A stretch of DNA of 64,000 nucleotides from Nemopilema nomurai (GCA_003864495.1 ML133383.1:7176880-7240879); one strand, 5' to 3'. Positions 1-14,259 are shown, numbered from the stretch's first letter. The notes: generated by a model from the sequence alone, not told the origin. A program made the numbers and translations.

Positions 1-3000
1 AGGTGAACATTTAGTTGTTTTCCCTTTCAAAGTTGGTACCCTACCAGATTTTAATGTATTTTTTGCCAACCATTGAACAATAGCGAATTTAAAGTGAACC
101 AGGAAATCATGTTTCATACCGCAAATGGAGACAATCGTCTTCTGGTGATAGATGTACCATCTGCACAAATCAGATGCAAATATTCATGAAACATTGATCT
201 TAATCTTGTATTTAAATGCATTTTAATGAAATGATAGATGTTGGTTATGGCATTATGAACAGCAGCAAATACCACACCTTCAGCTCAGTCCTATGAACTG
301 GAGTTTCTTTTTTGTTTCCTTTTTTATTTCTTTCTTATTTCCTTTTTTATTTTCTTTTTTATTTCCTTTTTTATTTCCTTTTGGATGGACATACTCCATT
401 CAAGGACTGACGAATGCTCCTTGAATACCAGCAGAACACTTTCAAGGAGAGGAACGTTCCATATACGTACAACAGAGATCTTCTAGGTGACACGCTTTTT
501 CTTCCGACAACATTTCTCACTGAAAAGCTTTAATGGCTGAATTGAAGTGTTTTTCCTCCTGGCCATTCATAACATTAAACCGTTTTTACAGACACCACAC
601 AATTTGTATCTTTTTTATTACTTGAGTAATTTGGAAAAAAGAACAAAGTAGGCAGATGCAGACAAGTCAATTACTTTACTCGGATTCTTCGAGATGGGAC
701 CTGCACAATAACAAAGCCTATTTGCTATTATTTAGGAAAGCCAGGGTAAGCTGTACTTAGAGAAACTCTATCAGGTCTCCATGGTTAAAGGAATCGTAAT
801 CGTCTTTTGGTCTTTGTAAATGGCTTAATAGCTTTGCAAATTGAGCCTGCTTTCTCCGCTGATATTCTTCTTTTTTCGCCCATTGGTCATTCGTTCTTGG
901 TAGGTGAAAATGATCAGCTTATTCCTGATTCAACATTGGTGATAAAGCATTATGCTTGCCTATAGCTTTGACTCGATTCGACTTAATTGGCGCACATTAT
1001 CATTCCAGTTAGTCGTTGGTTATCTCATTTTTTATGTTTTACAATGTGACAGCCAATCCGATCCCCATAACTTCAATATATCATGTCAGATTTAGTAATT
1101 GTGTAGCCATTTGGGTGTACCAAATCGTATCATCCCAAGTAAATGATTTATTGCTCACAAAGATATTCTGGATCACATTTCAATTGTTACTTAGAAGTTG
1201 TGGAAGCTTGCTTGTTTCAAAGAAGGCCCATGCTTGAGGTGGTAGGGTGCTCAAGTGAGAAAAAGTGGACTTGATGGATTGTTTTTGGAAGACTGTGAAC
1301 TCCGAAAATTTGTTTGTAGTGTGATAGATAGATAGAAAATTGTTTCAAAAATTAGGATTCATCTAAAACGTTTGACACGAAGGGTAAAGTATTTTTCTGA
1401 ATTACTTTCAAAAGCGAGTTTAATGGAAGTTGAGTGTGATGATACCTGGCCTGACGTTATAGATCAAGACTATCTTCATACAGTGGGAATTCCGAAAGAG
1501 GTGTCTGGTACTTGCTTGTTAAGGTAGTCTGACTTGGATGACTATTTGTTTACTCGAGCTGGCTTTTCAAACTTCCTGGCAACTACGGCATCCAACTCCA
1601 TCTACGCCCACGCCGGTGGTTGTTTGCTTTCGCTTTTGATGTCGTTTCTCACTTTGCCTAAAGGGCTCTCTTAATGCTCCCTTATTTACTGCTTTCCAAG
1701 ATGAATCAATATTAATCCAAAAACACGCTTTGAGCGAAAATGGAGAACAAAATTGAGCTTTCTGTGACGATTTTTTGTCAGGGAATATCAAACTATTGCT
1801 GTTTTATGAAAGATCCTTAGGCCTCCATCGCCAAGATCCTCAACTCATTATTCTCCCTTTCTAGCAGCCGAATCCTGCTAGACAGTCCAGTTTATTTTAA
1901 TACTTAAGACAATTTGAAGGCATTAAAAGTTTGCCTCATAATTATTTTGCGCTCTAAAATTTCTGAGCGTCTCGGTGAAAAACTTCCTTGTCCATTTATT
2001 GTTTTAAATGTTCTCCTAACTTTATTGATTGAAAAGCAGCAAATAAAATTCCAAAAAGTCATCCCAGCTCTGATTACTCGTATTCTGTGGTCTCTGAAAT
2101 CCCGTGAAGAGCCTGCAAAATGACCGATTAGTTATTAACAACCTCAGCATTAACCACCCTAATAGCGACTATTTTAGCGCTAGGTATCCAGTGTCTGCAA
2201 TATACAGCGTTAAAAAGACACACACGCGCGCCTTTCATTCTTGTCCACAAACCTCAAGCCTTTATGAGACGCTTTCCCTATTTGAAAGAAAGAACATCGC
2301 TAAATAATGTCAAGGAGGCCACACACGGCACTTCGTGTCGATAATAACTTCATGGTTCTTAATATTCATAATGACGGAGCTAATGATTTTCCAGCCAATG
2401 AAATAGTACTTATACTTCATATTAGGATTAATCTATATGTTATAAGTGGTGTTAGAGGTTTGTGCAAATAAATCTAAAAGGAAAGTATAGTACCAATTTG
2501 CTGTATTACACCAAAAATGCAAAATCACCAAAGGAATGATTAAGAAAAGTATATAGATTTGCATTGCTCAGTAATTGGTTTAGATCTTTCAGTTGGAATA
2601 GTAGAATTCCTTTAATTGATTAAAAATAGCTTAAATCATCTTCAACCGTCTTTCGCAATAACATTTTGTAACGGTTCTTACAGAATTTCTTTGACAAATA
2701 TTGAGCTTATGTTGTTCAAACTGCCTTTGTGAAAACACTTTCTGGCCTGAAAAACTAGATGGTCTCTTGTTTCAATCCATTAGGAATGAATAAAAGGACA
2801 AAAAGAAAGGAAATTTCATGAGTGCTGTGCAACTGAGGAACAGTTCCAAAAATGTGACCGACCATCTTTTAATCGGGCTAGCACAATGGACTCTCTAAGT
2901 AAGGGAAGGATACGTATACTAATGGAATGAATGACCACACTAGAGTTGATGTATTTTTTGCTCGTGGAAGTTGCTGAATTTGCAATTAGCTTTTAGCAAC

Positions 3001-6000
3001 ACAACTAAAAACCTGCAATTAATGCGAAGTTTTACTTGTTCGAAACACTATACAGCCTTTCATGAATCAGAAAAGGAGAAAAGAGGGGCCGGGGTTTCCA
3101 ATTGTTGTACATTGCAGGCCCATCAAGTTATGATGTGACATTCCAAAAAGCTGGGGATTTTTCAGGGAATATTTTCAGAGAATACTTCAAGGGTACTGGA
3201 TTGAAACCTAGAGTGCAGATTCAACTAATTATCTAATAATTGACTTGACACTTCTTTAATTCCTCTAGAGGGGGTGCTACTGTATTGCGTGACAAAGCAG
3301 TTATTTTGAATGGAAGCCGATTGTCGCATTTTGGACAAAAGAATGTACATCCCTGTTTCAGACTTGTGTACAACTATTCGACAATGCAGGCATCTCTCAA
3401 TCCAACCAACCAACCCACCCACCAACCCCCTACCTCTATGTGATACCATCAAGTCATCTCCGTACTTCCCCATCCATTAAATGGAACTCGAGTACTAGCG
3501 ACGCCTTGATTAGAGCAAAGTAGAAATAATCCTTACTTTCTTTCTCCTGCTAATTGATGAAATGAACGAAATACCTGGGAGCCTTAAGGCTGTGGGTCTC
3601 GTTTACGTGACGGTCTTGCTACGGAACATAGTAAATATCGTTTTGAAAGAATAGCCTTTGGGTTAGAACTGTTTTCTTTTACTTCCTCGGAAAGATAATT
3701 TTACCGACCGACAGGAAAGGGGATCATTGCTTAAGAACATTTCATTGATGATGGTTTTCCGAAGCTTGATTGTATCTTTTCTTCTGCGATATTCCATTGT
3801 CACCTACATATCCACAAAAAGCCGGACCTTAACGACGGAAGATCACTTTATCTGTGCTTTTCTTTAAAACTCGAGAATGTACACATTTGATAATGCAGCT
3901 TCCCATATAATTTCAATATTAGTAACATCCCATCCTTGATGAAGGTTTCACACAGCACAATCAAGAACACTTTGAAACATTTGAGTTGGCGAGAGGATAA
4001 GATCAAGGCGCCGGTCTTTGTCCTTTAGACGTGATCAAGAGGATAAATCAAATTTGCAAAGATGTAAGTCCGATAAAAGGATATTTTGATACAGTAAATT
4101 ACCTTTAAATTGCCACATGCTCACCAATGATTCGATATTACTCTCTCTTCGTTTAAGGAATGTTAACTAATGCAAACTTCATAATCTCTGGGAAACAGGG
4201 AAATTATTCTTATAGCGAAAGCTTGTTAATAGTTTTATTTTCAAATGTAAACTTTCACGACTTTATCTTTGATGTATCAAATTGTGGGTAATGCCGAAAC
4301 AATTGCGGACTCTTTCCAATGCGGAACATTTTATAAGCATACCAATCCAAGTGCTATATGACACACAGCCCCTGATCAAGCTAATTTGCTTTTATTATAA
4401 AGATGAGCCATCTGGTGTAGCACGTGGATCTGAAAGCTTCACTATTAACCTACCTTATTGATGCCAAGATGTAGCTTGAAGTTGATAGAAAAAGAACTTA
4501 GCAAAATTAGCACCAAATAGTACACTCTTTCACCTCAACTTTTGATTCTGGTCTCGCTAAGCATTCAAAGATCAACTAGCATGTATATGACGCTCCTTGT
4601 TCGCATATCATATGCGTATTATCAGATAGGAGTCACCTGAGTATGGGTTGTTATAGATAAAGTGCAATCATTGTTCTTAAATAAGTGTTTGAATGGACAT
4701 ACTACGGATGACGTGTATAAAAATGATTCATGGCAGAAGGTTTAGAAAACATGGCCATTTTGATGAAAACACCGCAATTCTTACCGACCCACAATTGATG
4801 AACGAAGCAATGACAAACGGAGATTCGACTTTACGTCGGGAACAGGTGGGAGGGACCCTCGTTTGTTTCATTTGATAATCTTCAGATTGAGATTGGCAAA
4901 AATATTTTCATGGATTGCTGCCTTATTATACACAGTGTTGTCACGACCTCTGTAGCCTGGACATCAGTCTCTTGTCTCTTGTCACAGACAGAATGATTGC
5001 CAGTCTTCATAGAGTCAGAGCCAGTAACACACAATAGCTAATCCTTTTGACACGGAACTTTGACATCTCGCTGCACCAATGTTCTGTGGATAACCCGTTG
5101 TGGTAGATAAGGCGCACTGCTTTCCCCTGAAGAGCCTACCAAAGGTGAGAGCAGTGTATTAGCCCTTAACAGTGCGCGGTTGGTTTAGCAAGGAAATCTC
5201 CTTAGAAATGATAGTCTAACGTCCAAGAAGCCTAGCATTAGGCTAAAGCTATTTCCCTTGGAAATCGTTTGACGAGATTTCCTGGCGACGGAGAAACTTC
5301 CCGCGCATTCACGTAACTAGCCTGGTTTATGACGTCATTTGACGTTGAGAAACCAACCGCAGTTCTTACAGGGTCACAATGGATTAAACATGCTATAGAA
5401 ATGTGTTTGGCAGACTTTAATTTAGTTTCTCTATCTCTTCAAAATTATTTAAGCAAATGCAATCAACTCGAATTATATTTTGTTACATGGCATTCAGATT
5501 TCGCTCGCGTTTGTTGAATGGGTATTTATCACAACAGTTGAGTGATTGAAAAGCAGCTAATCGTGGATGTCAAGAAATGAAACTTACCGACAAGGATTCC
5601 AATAGATAAAACCTTACATGAATTCTAACAGACCTTCGTGCTAGTAAAGACCTTTAGAGGGGGGCTTGGGACCCACCAGCGTAACTTATCTAATGGCTAG
5701 CGCTTCAAAGGGACGCACTCTCAAGGGCTTGCCATCTGCAATTACGTCATCTTTCTTGTCACAATGTTAACATCTTGTACCTCTTTGGATTTCTGGGGAC
5801 GCTACACTCCTTCTAGCGCTAGCCCTGTTTGTAACGCAAATTTTTAATAGCCAATTGAAAATCATAAACTGCTTGATCAGTAAACCCCATTTTAGCATTA
5901 TCTGTCTCGATGTTGCGAGATTCGCTGAGCATGGGGTGGGCCTCTTTCCACCGATGTTCAGAGTTTGCAATCTGGGAGGTGCGTTGCGGCTGCCGCTCTG

Positions 6001-8343
6001 TGTGAATTCGTAGCATGCTGTCCACCAAATTGGATTTTGGCCCACCTGAGTTCTTTGTTACCTCTGCTAGTCATTTCTGTCTAATGGAAATAGTTCAAGA
6101 CGAGTAATAAATAGTTTTTGAAGTCGTACAGTCTCAGTGGCTGCCGTACGAAGATGGGGTTATTGTATTAAATAGATTAGGCATGGTTCCATAAAAAACG
6201 AGAAAACCACATCAGCAGAATGTCGTGGCTTGAACAAACAAGCGGAAAACTTCTAATAACCAAGATGCTATCTGTTGCAAGTTTTGTTCAGTTTTTCTAG
6301 TTTCTATATCTTCAGCCGATGCGCCTTTTCATACCTCAAATTGCTAACCTGTCCATTTATTCAAGTTAAGAAAGTTCTTTTCCTTTATGGCTTGTTAATC
6401 CTTTCTGGCATCCGTCTTAAGCTGGGGCCTTGCGAAGCCTTGATTAAACCATTGCGTTGGATTTCTAGTGTTTCTAGTGAAAATCAGGCAGAGATTTTTT
6501 AAGCAATATCAAGAGCTTCGATAAAACTTTCTTGTTGAATAAGGTCCAGTATTCGTCAAACCAATGTCGAAGATCTTTATAGATATTTCGAATCAATCCT
6601 AAAAACTAAGTTTGGTATGAGTAAGATTGATGACTTGATATTATTTAGCCTCACGGCAGGAGCGCATTCGCAGTGACAAGAGTTCCTGTTTGATTGGGAA
6701 AGAACATTTAGAATTTGGGTTCCATTGCCTCGTACTCAGGTAGAAAATGTCAAAATGGCTGTTATCTAGGATCATGATTAATACGGGCAAAAGTCAGGAT
6801 CATGAGTTGTGCTTCAATTTAGACTACATTTAGTAAACAGATTAGATTAGCATGCAATCTTGTTGATTGTCCTATTGTTTCAAATAGCCCTTTGGGAAAC
6901 ACCTTTCAATGTAGTGATAGGGGTAATCAGTTATTTTCACACCTGCATTGTTCACGTCGTGGTAGGGGACTCCCTTTGAGGCCCCTTTCAAATCATCAAA
7001 CAATAGCTATTGTTTATTTTATAAACTTGTTATTACGTATTGTAGAATGTTTGCAGAAGGGTTACCTGGTTGTTTAGAAGAAAACAATGCCATAATTATT
7101 CAAGACATGCCTTAAAACAATGGCTATTTAACCCATTATTCTTAACCAATTATTGCTGAAAGTACTTTTTCGAAGAGTAGTATGCTTTAAACTACCCTGA
7201 ATTTTCAATTAGGTTTCAACGATACTGAAAATCTGCGACTGTTAACAAGATCCTTTCCTCTCATCTTTAAGTTTTATTCCAAGCTGATTGAAATTTCAAG
7301 TTTTCGTAGACTATTTCGACCAAAGAGCAACAGTTACTAATAATCTACATCATAATAAAGGTAATAGCTTGAAGTACATCAGAATTTTTTTTAGAGAAAA
7401 ACTTAGGCCCAAGGTTGCCAAAGGCAATTGCGATCACCTTTTGAGCCAGGGAGCTAAAAGCGAAGAGTGGGCTATTGCTTTTAAGAGAAGAACAAAACAC
7501 GAAGGCAAAAATTGTAAGAGTCTTGTCCGGAAAATCTTGCCAGTGTCAGTTTTCAGTGGAAAGCTTTCTCAACTCAGTGAGTCCCGGGCAAAAAATTGGT
7601 TAAACAATATTGAAAACTTGATGGTTAGAAAATATCGACCGAAACGGGCGGAATGGGAGCGCGAAAACCCAAGGCCCTTCGGTGAAGTGCAGTCTCTTGC
7701 GAAAACAGGCCTGACTCAGGTGATCAGAAAACAGCTCTTCATGAATCCTCTCTTTCTTTCGAGCGAACACTTTGATTTGCGTCAATATTTATCAAGCAAT
7801 AGTCTCTGAATGTAATCGGAAGAAAACAGTCACGTGTACCCTCCCTTTATGTGCAATAGCCTTCATTGTACAACTGTTGTCCTATCCCGTAGCCCTTCCA
7901 ACATCTCTCCCTACATTTACCTAAAGCATTGTCTCCCTCATCCTCATGCTATGATTTGTTTGCTCGTCGATAACAGAATTTATTCTGCTCTCTGAGTCGT
8001 TGGCGAACAAAGGGCATTTTAGGAAATCTACTGGATTTAGTGTCCTTAATAACACATATAGCTGCCGACGGTACGGAATGACGGCAGTATAAATTGAGGG
8101 GCAACCAAGCCTCTAACTTGCAATTGTGTCCTTTAATCGACGTTTTGTTCGCATTTGACAAATTGTTGCTGGCTTATTCTTAATTTGCAGTTGGAAAGGA
8201 ACCCATTCATAGCACGAGAAATTCAATTAATCGATTAAACTTGTTTTCAAAGTTTTAGACTGGGCAGGAGCGAACACAATAGGCCGAGTCCTCGGAGAGT
8301 TGCAGCAAGCCCCTTGGTGGATCAATTGTTGTGCCCGCGCGCT
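1..8343. other. 5' intergenic region without a supportable gene
   Basis: I see no exon with a recognisable protein family in this stretch on either strand. It is AT-rich and holds scattered simple sequence: a pyrimidine-rich 12-bp tandem repeat near 305-382 and a short CA/CCA-rich patch near 3400-3432. Open frames here are short. The longest, 7288-7809 on the plus strand, opens just after a stop and has no ATG near its start (see findings). Two stretches near 4740-4820 and 5330-5400 look distantly alike and may be remnants of one old repeat. Confidence 0.55.
305..382. repeat. 12-bp pyrimidine-rich tandem repeat
   Basis: About six imperfect copies of a unit close to TTATTTCCTTTT run head to tail, all pyrimidines plus one A per unit on the plus strand. 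There is no coding potential. It is a simple microsatellite-like tract. Confidence 0.8.
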
Positions 8344-8350
8344 TATATAG
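8344..8350 (+). promoter_or_regulatory. Probable TATA box of the Wnt gene
   Basis: TATATAG lies about 100 bases upstream of the Wnt start codon, in a locally GC-richer stretch (GCGCGC immediately before it). That spacing would put transcription initiation about 25-30 bases downstream, near 8375, leaving a 5' leader of roughly 70 bases. The placement is inferred from sequence only. Confidence 0.55.
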
Positions 8351-8444
8351 CTGTCAACCGGAGCTCTTTGGTAATCACACCCGGTCTCGATTGCCGCAAG
8401 TCTCGAATTCCTGAGCGTCGTTTATCGCAAAGTGATCATCAAAA

Positions 8445-11400
8445 ATGGCTCTTGCTACTGTAGTCTTTTTATTCGCATTGGTTCAAAGCGGCTTCGCTTA
8501 TTGGTGGTAAGTGTCATAACTTTGCTTCTTTACTAGATGTTCTTCGTTGCATTGATTTTCTAGGACAGTTGTTATGCAGAGAGATGCCTTGTCAAGCCAC
8601 TTTACTCCGTGTGCTATACCTTAAATTACAGTTGATTTGCGATTACCCATCTAAATTCATCTGCCTTCAAGGCATTTAAAAGTTATTTTAATTGTAGACA
8701 AATTTCTCAATTTATTAATGTTGCCCGACTTCAAGATATCAAAAAGTAATTCTAATTGCAGACAAATTTCTCAATCTATTACTGTTGTCAAAACTCCAAA
8801 ACCAACAAAGATCACCATACACGCTAAATATGACGCCTCCAACTGATAGGTTATTACTTTAAGCAAATAAGATATATTTTCTTAGCGATAAAATATCAGT
8901 GATACAATCTGCCTTGACTCAGCTTGAGCGCCTCTGTTATATAGACCCCAAGTCCAAAAACATGCCTGCATTTGCCTCTTTTTTTATCATGGCCACATAG
9001 CCGCTTTTCAAAGAAATAAGGAAAAGTAGAATTCACTGAATTAAATCTCGTCTGGCTTGAAGCTTGCGAACTTATCATAATTGCCTTCGTCTCGTTTCTT
9101 AAGTACAGTTTGAACTATTCCAATCAAGCTCTATAAACCAGTAATTCACTTGATTATACAGTAAGCATAAACTTGAATTCACAATTTCGCTTAAATTAGT
9201 AGTTACTTTGAAGTCTTGCTGTTTGGTTTTGCCCTGTGAGCCACTGGTCGATGGCGGTAATTGGTTTATAATTACAGCCACCCTAATCAAGGGCATGAAT
9301 GAAACCTTCTGGAATTGGCACAGTGCTCATTCATGTTTCCTAGCTCTCCCACCAATTACTTGGCTGGGAAAGTATCGTGCATTGGTAGTGGTTTCTAAAT
9401 CCTAGTCAATGTATAAGGCAGTTTGTTTTTTTCTTTCTCAAACAAGAAAAATCTGGCTCAATTTCGTTCGCCATGGCAAATGTTCCTCTGAAAACCACAG
9501 GCCACATTGAAATCACTATTCTTCATAATCATTTATTTATGGGTGTCCACGGTTAGAATGCCCTTGGTAGATAAGGGCTTCTCAAGAATGATAAGACCCA
9601 TTAGAAAACAAGGTTTATAGCGCAAATAGGCCTACTTATCACTTTCAAAGCATTACCAATCCCATCTAGTAGCGCCTATCAGATGCAACAGTGGCGAAGG
9701 ACACTTGTAAACACTATTAATTCATGAAAAGCCAGTTGCACCTTTTTTATGAAGGAACTTCCGTAAAGAATTTTGTTGTCCTCAAAATAGTAAATAATGC
9801 AAGTCACAGTTGTTATGAAAGTGTCTTGAATTGGTAATTTGTCTATGGCTTAAGTGTAAAAAATCACGCCAATTGCAATACAGGAAGAAATTCTTGAGTC
9901 AAGAATTGCATTCTTCAAATTTCAATGCTTTATAATCAGTGCAATCTTATAATGATCCAAATGTAACTTTGGAAATTTGGCACCTGGAACTTCATCTTGG
10001 GGAATTTTCCTTGGGAAAGATCAACAGAAGGCCACTTTTCAACTGGCTTATTGATGCAAATTTCAGCATTTAATGTCATTGGGATTAAATCTAAAGTCGG
10101 GGCTTCTTTGCACGGTTTCTTTAAGGCATATTGACTGACTCGCCAGATTTTGCCAATGTGAAAAGGCTGCTACCCTAGGGAAAAAAGAGATCTGTGATTT
10201 AATCACATAGACGTTGCGACAAGTGAATCGCCAATGTACGATATCAATAAGAACCTTATTTACTTCTCTTGATATTTTAACCCGTCACATTTGAAGTAAG
10301 CCCATTTCATACACGGATCATCTCTTTACAACATTTCTGGGCTTACAAAGAACTCGTTGATTCGTCAAAACAGTGGATGACGTCGTTTTCACTAATGTCA
10401 TTGCAGGGCACTGGGGACTGGAGGACTGACAGTGATCACGCGAGATAACGTGAGAAGTATCGATGCCTCGTCGATCTGCAGCCGGTTGACAAACATCTCG
10501 GACAAGCAGAAGAAAGTGTGTAGAGAGCACTCTGACTTGTTGCCCAGCGTGGCTCTCGGTGCCAGAATATCGATTGAGGAGTGCAAGTACCAGTTTAAAA
10601 GTAACAGGTGGAACTGCCCAATCAACAATGGGGACTCAGTTTTTGGAAAAATATTAGACAAGGGTATGTACTTAAATCAGTGTTTTTTATGTTAATTGTA
10701 TCAACTTATAGTGTAACATTTAGAATGTAAGCTACTTTGAAGCTTCTTTACAAAACAGGTTAATAACACTATAGCTAGCTTGACTAGCACTTCAGATAGC
10801 AAGGCTAACGGAACGCGCAATGTTTCCTTAAAGGCTTTAATTAGGAGTCCTGTACGATTCTAACAAAGGCACCATCTTCTTCTAGGAACGAGAGAGTCTG
10901 CATTCATCCATGCCATAACTGCTGCCGGTTTGGCATCTGCAGTGACAGAGGCATGCGCACAAGGAAAGTCCACCCACTGCCACTGCGACAGGCGGTACAG
11001 AGCGACGCCAGCAAACGCCGGCTGGAAGTGGGGTGGCTGCAGCAGGGACTACACCTTCGGCTTGGAGTTCTCAGAGCGGTTTGTTGACTCGTCCGAAGAA
11101 GGAAAGAGGCGAACGCCGAGAAAGGACATGAACAAGCACAACAACAGAGCCGGGAGACAGGTGAGACGAAATCCTACGTTGTTGTTTGACAAAAAATCTA
11201 AGCCTTAGTTTTCTACATCGTACAACAATTGTTAGTGAGACTTGCGGAAGATCGACTAGGACATATGGAAATAACCTTCTTCTACTTTCAATGATGTGCC
11301 CCCGACATATGGAATGGCCAGTCAAAGGGCTTTCTCTTGTTAACATTAAAAATCGCCTTAAATAATTAATCGCTCTTGATCTCAACAGGCAATTAAAGAG

Positions 11401-12000
11401 GGTTTGTACAGAAAATGCAAATGTCATGGCCTTTCCGGATCGTGCGAATTAAAAACATGTTGGATTAGTATACCTAAATTCCGCACCGTAAGTTGATGTT
11501 CTTTTTTATTTTTCTTATGACTTTTGATTGGCTTTTTAATTTGGCAAATAATGTCGTTGTTGTTTAATCTCATTTAGTCGAATACACATTTCTGAACTGT
11601 CTTCCTCTTTTAGATTGGCGAAAAACTGAAGAAAAGCTATGAGACTGCGCATGAAATGAAAGTCGTCATGCGATCAAAGAAGGGTCCAGGAAGGAAGTAC
11701 AGGAAGCTGAGACCAAAAAGCAAGTATAACGACAAGCCAAAGCCCGGTGATTTGATATTCTACGAAAAGTCGCCAACCTTCTGTCGATCAGATCTGAAAT
11801 CTGGCTCACTGGGAACACGTGGTCGAGAATGCAACATCACGTCGACGGGTATTGATGGATGCGACGAAATGTGCTGCAGAAGAGGATACGACTTCAAGGC
11901 AGTTCCTGTTACCAAGTCTTGCAACTGTAAATTTGTCTGGTGCTGTAGTGTCAAGTGCCAGAAATGCACAGAAATACAGAAAGTCTACACTTGCAGGTAG
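8445..12000 (+). CDS. Wnt family secreted glycoprotein, complete, five exons
   Basis: Exons are 8445-8506, 10407-10663, 10886-11160, 11389-11487 and 11614-12000. All junctions are GT-AG and the phases agree, giving 359 residues, a normal Wnt length. Exon 1 is almost exactly the hydrophobic signal peptide, so the product should enter the ER and be secreted. The mature chain has the canonical 24 cysteines, the [10 protein letters not shown] block whose Ser is the palmitoleoylation site in characterised Wnts, the HNNRAGR motif, and the Cys-rich C-terminal domain ending CxKCxKC...YTCR. NIS and NIT are possible N-glycosylation sites. Known Wnts bind Frizzled and co-receptors on neighbouring cells. 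One oddity is CCRRGYD where most Wnts have CCGRGY. The subfamily is unsettled: the N-terminal half resembles Wnt16 and the last exon resembles Wnt5 or Wnt16. The start was chosen as the ATG opening the signal peptide, just below the TATA box. Confidence 0.95.
8665..8792. repeat. 64-bp tandem duplication in Wnt intron 1
   Basis: Two diverged copies lie head to tail, starting at 8665 and 8729. Both contain a core close to GACAAATTTCTCAAT followed by TATTA and GTTG. They lie in the 1.9-kb first intron of the Wnt gene and look like a local duplication. I see no further function. Confidence 0.7.
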
Positions 12001-14259
12001 ATCACTGAGATACGTCTTTAGCAGTAGAATTGCACTCTGCGATGAAATTCGACTTCCAGGTTGAAAAGTAGTAAGGGCCTTAGATGTCGGTCCAAATCCT
12101 CCCTGCTTATGATTGTGCCCCCATCCCCGCAGACTATTCTGCTCCCCACCACCAACAGCTTATCCGTTAGGCCGTTCGTCAGTTCTCTGGATTAACCATT
12201 TTCCGCCAAAACAATGACCGTTCTGGTAGTCTGCAGAAGTAGTGACTGCATTGTGTTGGAAATCGTTCGCAGAACAAAGCACAACACAGAATGGTGTGGT
12301 CAATAGCTTGTGGCTATGGTTTATTTAAACCTCTAACAACCAAACAGGTTGTAATATATTTTTATCGCAAAAAGCACGAAGGAAGCTCTTATTAGCAAAG
12401 TCGTTGAAGACGTAAAATAATTATGACACCTATTTATTATGCATTAAATTTTTAATGTAAATGTGTATATATTTTGTCATGAAGACTCTGTGCTCCTTAA
12501 TTACGATACCGTCGATTAACTGGCAAAAATAAGTCGATAACTAACACGTAGAGAGATATATGTATATGCAGAGACTTTGCTGAGATGTCGTTTAAGTTTG
12601 AGAAAGCTTATACAGATTATTTGCACCGTAATTTGTTTTTATGAATCGATTATACAGCACGCGATGTGGAATTGGTTTTGGGAAAATTTATCTTTGTATT
12701 TTGATTAAGGCAGTGTACAGATGCTTTTAATCAATGTTTTCATGCTATGTGGCATGGAGAACTCAAACTTACCAATTGCAACTGCCAAAGTTTAGAAAGA
12801 TAGTTGAATATTTAAAGAGACATGTAGCTGCATTGCATGGCTACACAGCTACAATCAGCGCTTCGATATTGCTGAACTTCGTATCTGAAGCTGCTGCATT
12901 TATTTCAAAGACAATCAACTTCGCAATATGAAAGGTTTTTAGTTAATTCGAGCGGAGTTTTTTTCCATTCAAGCGTGGATGAAGTAGTTATTGGTCTTCT
13001 GTTAGATGATCGCTAGGTAGCTTTTTGATATCAATTTTGTAAGCAACTAATTTATTGTCAACTTATAAACTAGTAATCATACCTATATTTATATCTAATA
13101 ATTGATGTTGCAAATGCACTGTCAAATTCGAAATCAATCGAGATTTGCAATATGCTGTACTTCTTTTTGTCATCTACCCCATCTACCATCCTTTTCAAGC
13201 TTTATAAAATGGCCTAAGGCAAATTACTTTTGGCCGCAAGCTAGTGCTTTATGTACCAAATTACATATATACGAGCATTAAAATTTGCTGCCTCTGTGAA
13301 TTAGTAAACTTTGATCAGAGAGCTTGTTGATCAGAGAGTGCTTGATGACAAAATTGACTTTTCATACGAAAGAATTGAGGCATACATAAAAAATAACCCT
13401 GAAATTACTCGTAAATACGATTAGAGTATCTTCTGATGAACAAATGCCAATATACAGGCTTGCGAAATACGAAATGTAGTAAGTCTCTTCTCCTTTGCAA
13501 CCTATGCGATTAGAGGTAGATATAAACTTTGCAGAAAATGACACAGAACCAGTAAAAGTGGTTCGATTTATCATCATCATTAAGACTTACATGGTGAAAC
13601 AAAAGTTTATCATATTTTGATATATTCTTATTAGGTGTTCTTGTTTTAAGTCGCCTCTAAAGACCAAGGAAAACAAGCTAGTTTTAGAACACTTGCAAGC
13701 CATGGATCTCTTTATACAATGTTTACAAACAAGATAGTCAAAAATGTTAGCAAGCAACTGACATTGGAATTGTTTCAGCTCTATTTGGTATTTGTCACTT
13801 TGCCCATTTTCTGTCAAGCGCCATATTGAGACAATTAACTTTAATGTGTTGTCCACCCTTGCTAGCTTAACTTTCTTCGTGATCTCAAATCTAATAGTCC
13901 TGAGAGCAAAATGATGAAAATGTTATATTACTTGGAGGGATTGAATACGTATTTGTTAAAGCACTATGGTAAAAGATAGCGGGTTGCAACCTCTCCATAA
14001 TTCCAATTTTCAAGATTCATTTTTCTGACAATAGGGTTGAAATGCTCAAAAACAAATCATAAAGATATCACTTCTATCCAACGAAAGTTTTATAGAAGAC
14101 TGCAAATCAAATTAACATACAGAACTATAAAAAGATCCGTCAAAATAGATAGCAAAAGACGGGGGTTCAAATGCAAGCATCATGATGACGAGGCTATCAT
14201 CAATCCACACAAGACCTCACGGCGATGAACGTGGCCTCCTTTTCATGATAGAAACCAAC
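12001..14259. other. Wnt 3' region and NMD3 upstream interval
   Basis: This begins with the Wnt 3' untranslated region. ATTAAA at 12443-12448 is a possible but weak poly(A) signal. The rest is AT-rich up to the NMD3 start codon, with no exon I can support on either strand. The NMD3 promoter should lie in its last part, but I see no clear TATA box or other core element. Confidence 0.5.

Noticed and set aside
11071..11427. 118-codon minus-strand open frame over Wnt exons 3 and 4
   Set aside because: Antisense shadow of conserved Wnt exons. No support of its own.
13911..13921. Alternative NMD3 first exon beginning MMK
   Set aside because: It could join exon 2 in phase, but the donor is poor (gttata), whereas the exon at 14260-14306 matches the known NMD3 N-terminus.
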